This document shows, piece after piece, positions 6,636 through 9,031 of a stretch of DNA of 9,031 nt (the first letter of the stretch is position 1; the number at the start of each line of letters is the position of its first letter). A model generated the notes under the pieces. It saw only the letters and a program-made list of their open reading frames with translations. It did no database searches and had not been told where the DNA came from. Source of the DNA: an uncultured Bacilli bacterium (GTDB lineage: Bacteria; Bacillota_I; Bacilli_A; RF39; UBA660); the NCBI GenBank assembly GCA_947631655.1, contig CANRME010000052.1:1-9031 (forward strand), given 5' to 3'. Both the position numbers and the translations under genes were made by a program.

Positions 6636-7259
6636 ATGAAAACATCTATTTCTTTTTTAAAAAGTAGAACAAGTTATGAAGATACAATAGCTAAAATTAA
6701 TAAAACCAGTTGTGATTTTTTACATGTAGATATAATGGATGGAAATTTTGTGCCTCCTAAAAATTTTTTACCAGAAGAATTACCTTTAGTTTTGAAGAAT
6801 AATACTAAACCTTTAGATGTGCATTTAATGGTAAGTAATCCTTTACCTTATATTGAGGTTTTAAAAAATTTTAATCCTAAATATATTACAATTCATTTAG
6901 AAATAGAAAATTTTTTAGAATGTTTAGAAAAAATTAAAGAATTTACAAGTGTTGGTATTAGTATTAAACCTGATACAGATATAGCTCAGTTAAACCCATA
7001 TTTACCTATGATTGATTTAGTTATGGTAATGGGAGTAACCCCTGGTTGGGGCGGACAAGAAATGCTTCCTAATACGATAGATAGATTAAAGAAAATTGCT
7101 AATTTAAGAAAAGGTAATCATTTTTTAATAAGTATTGATGGGGGAGTTAATGATAAGACAATAGAAGAAATAAAAAAAACCAATACCGATATTGTGGTAA
7201 GCGGAGCTTTTGTAACGATGAATGATGATTTTGAAAAACAAGTAAATAAATTAAAATAA
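6636..7259 (+). CDS. rpe: Ribulose-phosphate 3-epimerase
   Basis: Interconverts ribulose 5-phosphate and xylulose 5-phosphate in the non-oxidative pentose phosphate pathway; cytosolic TIM barrel. Metal ligands are in place: His30 and Asp32 in HVDIMDG, His63 in DVHLMV, Asp168 in SIDGGVN. Phosphate-binding motifs are GWGGQ (137-141) and SGA (189-191). At 207 residues it is slightly short for the family (usually about 215-225). The catalytic loop reads VMGVTPGWGGQ where most members have VNPGFGGQ, so it is a divergent member, and another 3-epimerase substrate such as allulose 6-phosphate cannot be excluded. The ATG directly abuts the rsgA stop, with AAGGAG (6621-6626) inside the rsgA 3' end. Last gene of the operon. 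Confidence 0.9.
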   Translation: MKTSISFLKSRTSYEDTIAKINKTSCDFLHVDIMDGNFVPPKNFLPEELPLVLKNNTKPLDVHLMVSNPLPYIEVLKNFNPKYITIHLEIENFLECLEKIKEFTSVGISIKPDTDIAQLNPYLPMIDLVMVMGVTPGWGGQEMLPNTIDRLKKIANLRKGNHFLISIDGGVNDKTIEEIKKTNTDIVVSGAFVTMNDDFEKQVNKLK

Positions 7260-7285
7260 GTCCTTTTTTAGGACTTATATTTTTT
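7256..7285. terminator. Operon terminator after rpe, also facing rpmB
   Basis: Perfect 8-bp stem ATAAGTCC (7256-7263) / GGACTTAT (7271-7278) with a 7-base loop, followed by a T-run (7280-7285). The stem includes the rpe stop codon (7257-7259), and the T-run runs into the stop of rpmB on the other strand, so the two convergent genes have almost no spacer. Termination should be strong on the plus strand; the minus strand has a weaker U-tract. Confidence 0.85.
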
Positions 7286-7451
7286 AAGCTTGTTTTTTCA
7301 TTGCTCTTGCTTCTCTAGCGGTAGTAACATATTTTTTACCATCGATAGTAACATTAACTTTATTTAATTTTCTTTTGGTTTTAGTAGCATTAAGAGCATG
7401 ACTTCTTAAGTTTCCAGTTAAAGGTTTTCTGCTAGTTATTTTGGTTGCCAT
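7284..7451 (-). CDS. rpmB: 50S ribosomal protein L28
   Basis: A 55-residue basic protein of the large ribosomal subunit. Diagnostic features are the N-terminal RKPLTGNLRSHALNATKTKRK stretch (from residue 8), which matches the L28 signature (TGxxRSHAxNAxKRxW), then a VNVTIDGKKYVTTARE segment. It lacks the zinc-type cysteines of some L28 proteins, so it is a C-minus form, and it is a little shorter than the ~62 residues of B. subtilis L28. The start is fixed by a strong AAGGAGGG (7457-7464) 5 bases upstream. It faces rpe, as rpmB does in the equivalent B. subtilis region. Despite its small size I consider it secure. Confidence 0.93.
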   Translation of the reverse strand: MATKITSRKPLTGNLRSHALNATKTKRKLNKVNVTIDGKKYVTTAREARAMKKQA

Positions 7452-7496
7452 AGTATCCCTCCTTAAATAATTACTTTTTTCGTTTCGTACTAATTA

Positions 7497-7525
7497 ATAT
7501 TACTATAAAATGTGGTTAAAGTCAA
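7497..7525 (-). promoter_or_regulatory. rpmB promoter
   Basis: Minus strand: -35 TTGACT (7520-7525), a 17-base spacer, and -10 TAATAT (7497-7502). The -35 touches the stop codon of the upstream minus-strand gene (7526-7528). The expected start near 7490 gives a leader of about 40 bases, longer than at the other promoters here; I see no clear structure in it. Confidence 0.72.
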
Positions 7526-8089
7526 TTAATTATTCACTAAAACACGCGAAAGAGATTTATTTTCTTTTCTTTTAATTTCATCATATTTAACTAAGAAATC
7601 TAATATTCCATCCACATTCCAATAACCGCCATCATTTATATTATATTTAGGAAGTAAAGAAGATAATAATTCGTAATAACTTCCTAAAGTATTTCTAATT
7701 AAATTTAAAATTAAGTTGTTAATCATATCTTTGGTTTTAAATATTTTATCTTGATAATTACCAATAATATTATTTTGAACACAATATTCTAAATAAGCTA
7801 GGTCAGTTTCTAAATCTAGAATGCGTTTCTTTACTTGTTCATCAGTTAATACCTTAGTATATAAAGGACTTCTTTCATCAAAAAGACCTAATAATTCTTT
7901 AGTATCTCTAATCTTATTTTCAATAGATATATCTTTATTTAAACCAGCTCCATAAGTTGTCGCAAATGTTATATACCAATTAATATCAATATCACTGAAA
8001 TTTAGATTTTTAAGAATTTTTCTAAATTCCTTAACTAGTTCATTATAATAAGCTACTGATAATTTAATTTTTTTAACTTCTTCTAACAT
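7526..8089 (-). CDS. Hypothetical helical protein, 187 residues
   Basis: I do not recognise a family. The protein is rich in Lys, Glu, Leu, Ile and Asn with no signal peptide, no clear transmembrane helix and a single cysteine (103), so it is probably cytosolic. Much of it looks alpha-helical: about 3-30, 55-70, 83-106, 113-146 and 158-173. A more distinctive stretch is INWYITFATTYGAGL (36-50), and a Gly/Asn-rich turn (NINDGGYWNVDG, 150-161) follows the longest helical part. Expression signals support a real gene: ATG 8089 is preceded by GGAG (8098-8101) at an 8-base spacing, and a good promoter lies just upstream. It is followed in the same direction by rpmB without a visible terminator, so read-through into rpmB is possible. 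It is divergent from the CCA-adding enzyme gene. The context gives no functional clue I would rely on. Confidence 0.8.
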   Translation of the reverse strand: MLEEVKKIKLSVAYYNELVKEFRKILKNLNFSDIDINWYITFATTYGAGLNKDISIENKIRDTKELLGLFDERSPLYTKVLTDEQVKKRILDLETDLAYLEYCVQNNIIGNYQDKIFKTKDMINNLILNLIRNTLGSYYELLSSLLPKYNINDGGYWNVDGILDFLVKYDEIKRKENKSLSRVLVNN

Positions 8090-8114
8090 ATTTTCATCTC
8101 CGTTAATGTAGTTT

Positions 8115-8144
8115 ATTCTAACAAATAATTTAAAACATTGTCAA
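8115..8144 (-). promoter_or_regulatory. Promoter of the 187-residue hypothetical gene
   Basis: Minus strand: perfect -35 TTGACA (8139-8144), an 18-base spacer and -10 TAGAAT (8115-8120, five of six matches). The expected transcription start is near 8108, about 19 bases ahead of the ATG. It stands back to back with the promoter of the CCA-adding enzyme gene. Confidence 0.75.
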
Positions 8145-8166
8145 TCTTTAATAAATATTAATATTA

Positions 8167-8175
8167 TGTTATAAT
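8167..8175 (+). promoter_or_regulatory. Extended -10 promoter of the CCA-adding enzyme gene
   Basis: TGTTATAAT is a TGn extended element with a perfect TATAAT (8170-8175). The -35 region (TTTAAT at 8147-8152, 17-base spacing) is weak. The expected start near 8182 gives a leader of about 14 bases containing the ribosome-binding site AAGGAG (8184-8189). Confidence 0.68.
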
Positions 8176-8195
8176 TAAAATACAAGGAGTTATAG

Positions 8196-9031
8196 ATGAA
8201 AAAACCAATTAAAGAAATACTACATAAAATTAATAGTGCGGGATTTGAGAGTTATATAGTAGGTGGTTATGTAAGAGATGCTGTTTTAGGTGTGGAGTCT
8301 TTTGATATTGATATATCTACTAATGCTTTACCAAAAGACTTGGTAAATATCTTTGAGGGATATGATATAACTTCGACAGATTATGGAAATATAAAATTAA
8401 TAAATAATAAATATAGTATTGATATTACGACTTATCGTAAAGAGTTAGATATAGTTAATCGACGTCCTACGAAGGTCGAGTATATTACTAGTTTAGAAGA
8501 AGATTTACAAAGAAGAGATTTTACCATGAATGCTCTATGTATGGATGAAGATGGTAATATTATTGATTTATTAGGGGGTATAAAAGATATTAGAGAAAGA
8601 AAGATAAAATGTATTAGGGAAGCAAGTAAAGAACTAAAAGAAGACCCTTTAAGAATTTTAAGAGCTATTCGTTTTGCTATAACTTTAGATTTTTCTTTAG
8701 ATACTAATTTATATAATGCTATTAATAAGAATAAAAAACTTATTAAAACTTTATCTTATACGCGAAGGAAACAAGAACTTGATAAAATATTAACTAGTAA
8801 TAATGCGAAAAGTGGAATTTATTTATTGGGAAAGTTAGATATTTTAGATTTGTTAGAAATTGAAATTAATGATGATATTGTTTATACCAATGATTTGTGT
8901 GGTATGTATAGTCAGATAAAAATAAGTGAGAATTACCCTTTTACCAAAGAAGAACAAAATGCTATTAAAAATATTCAAAAAATATTAAAATATGGTAAAA
9001 TAGATAATTATATAATTTATACCTATGGTTT
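8196..9031 (+). CDS. cca: CCA tRNA nucleotidyltransferase, class II (3'-truncated by window)
   Basis: Adds or repairs the 3'-CCA end of tRNAs. 278 residues are visible before the window ends; the frame stays open throughout. Class II nucleotidyltransferase motifs are complete: YIVGGYVRDAVLG (20-32), metal-binding FDIDIST (36-42) with Asp37 and Asp39, the RRDFTMNAL motif (106-114), and EDPLRILRAIRFA (149-161), the ED..R base-recognition helix region with its follow-on. The start ATG 8196 has AAGGAG 6 bases upstream. Related enzymes (poly(A) polymerase, CC-adding or A-adding enzymes) share this head domain. In a low-GC Gram-positive with a single such gene, CCA addition is most likely, but the tail that would help to decide is partly outside the window. 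Confidence 0.93.
   Translation, partial: MKKPIKEILHKINSAGFESYIVGGYVRDAVLGVESFDIDISTNALPKDLVNIFEGYDITSTDYGNIKLINNKYSIDITTYRKELDIVNRRPTKVEYITSLEEDLQRRDFTMNALCMDEDGNIIDLLGGIKDIRERKIKCIREASKELKEDPLRILRAIRFAITLDFSLDTNLYNAINKNKKLIKTLSYTRRKQELDKILTSNNAKSGIYLLGKLDILDLLEIEINDDIVYTNDLCGMYSQIKISENYPFTKEEQNAIKNIQKILKYGKIDNYIIYTYG

Overview
The window looks like a low-GC Gram-positive (Bacillota, class Bacilli) chromosome, most likely an uncultured, reduced-genome gut lineage of the RF39 or Acholeplasma-like kind. The evidence is a very A+T-rich sequence (roughly 70% or more by eye), strong AAGGAGG-type ribosome-binding sites, TTGACA/TATAAT promoters, and Bacillus-like gene content and order. Tryptophan is always TGG, and TGA is used once, as the stop of rlmN, so genetic code 11 fits better than the Mycoplasma code. 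The lineage is an inference; the phylum-level call is firmer.

Left edge (1-1361): the 3' part of a gene for a membrane-anchored, cysteine-containing surface protein, cut by the window start. Its C-terminal half resembles a lectin-like domain found in many copies in uncultured Firmicutes. The last ~130 bases before the stop are much richer in G+C and poorer in A than the rest of the gene. A bidirectional terminator separates it from the convergent lexA.

SOS island (1371-2253): lexA on the minus strand, and divergent from it a 47-codon gene for a single-pass membrane protein. The shared ~115-base spacer holds two well-formed promoters and two LexA-box-like sites. The layout matches the lexA-linked SOS division inhibitors yneA/sosA of other Bacillota, but this protein is much smaller and stops where a LysM domain would begin.

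Core operon (2275-7285, plus strand): rlmN-prpC-prkC-rsgA-rpe, driven by an extended -10 promoter, with start/stop overlaps or very short gaps throughout, and closed by a terminator overlapping the rpe stop. It joins ribosome maturation (RlmN modifies 23S rRNA, RsgA matures the 30S subunit), a cell-wall-sensing Ser/Thr kinase/phosphatase pair (PrkC/PrpC), and a pentose phosphate enzyme (Rpe). The order is that of the B. subtilis rlmN-prpC-prkC-cpgA-rpe cluster, including the oppositely oriented rpmB downstream; thiN, which follows rpe in B. subtilis, is absent here.

Right part (7284-9031): rpmB (ribosomal protein L28) and an unrecognised 187-residue helical protein on the minus strand, each with its own promoter. 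Divergent from the latter is the 5' part of a class II CCA-adding tRNA nucleotidyltransferase gene that runs off the window. I saw no tRNA, rRNA, insertion sequence, CRISPR array or riboswitch.
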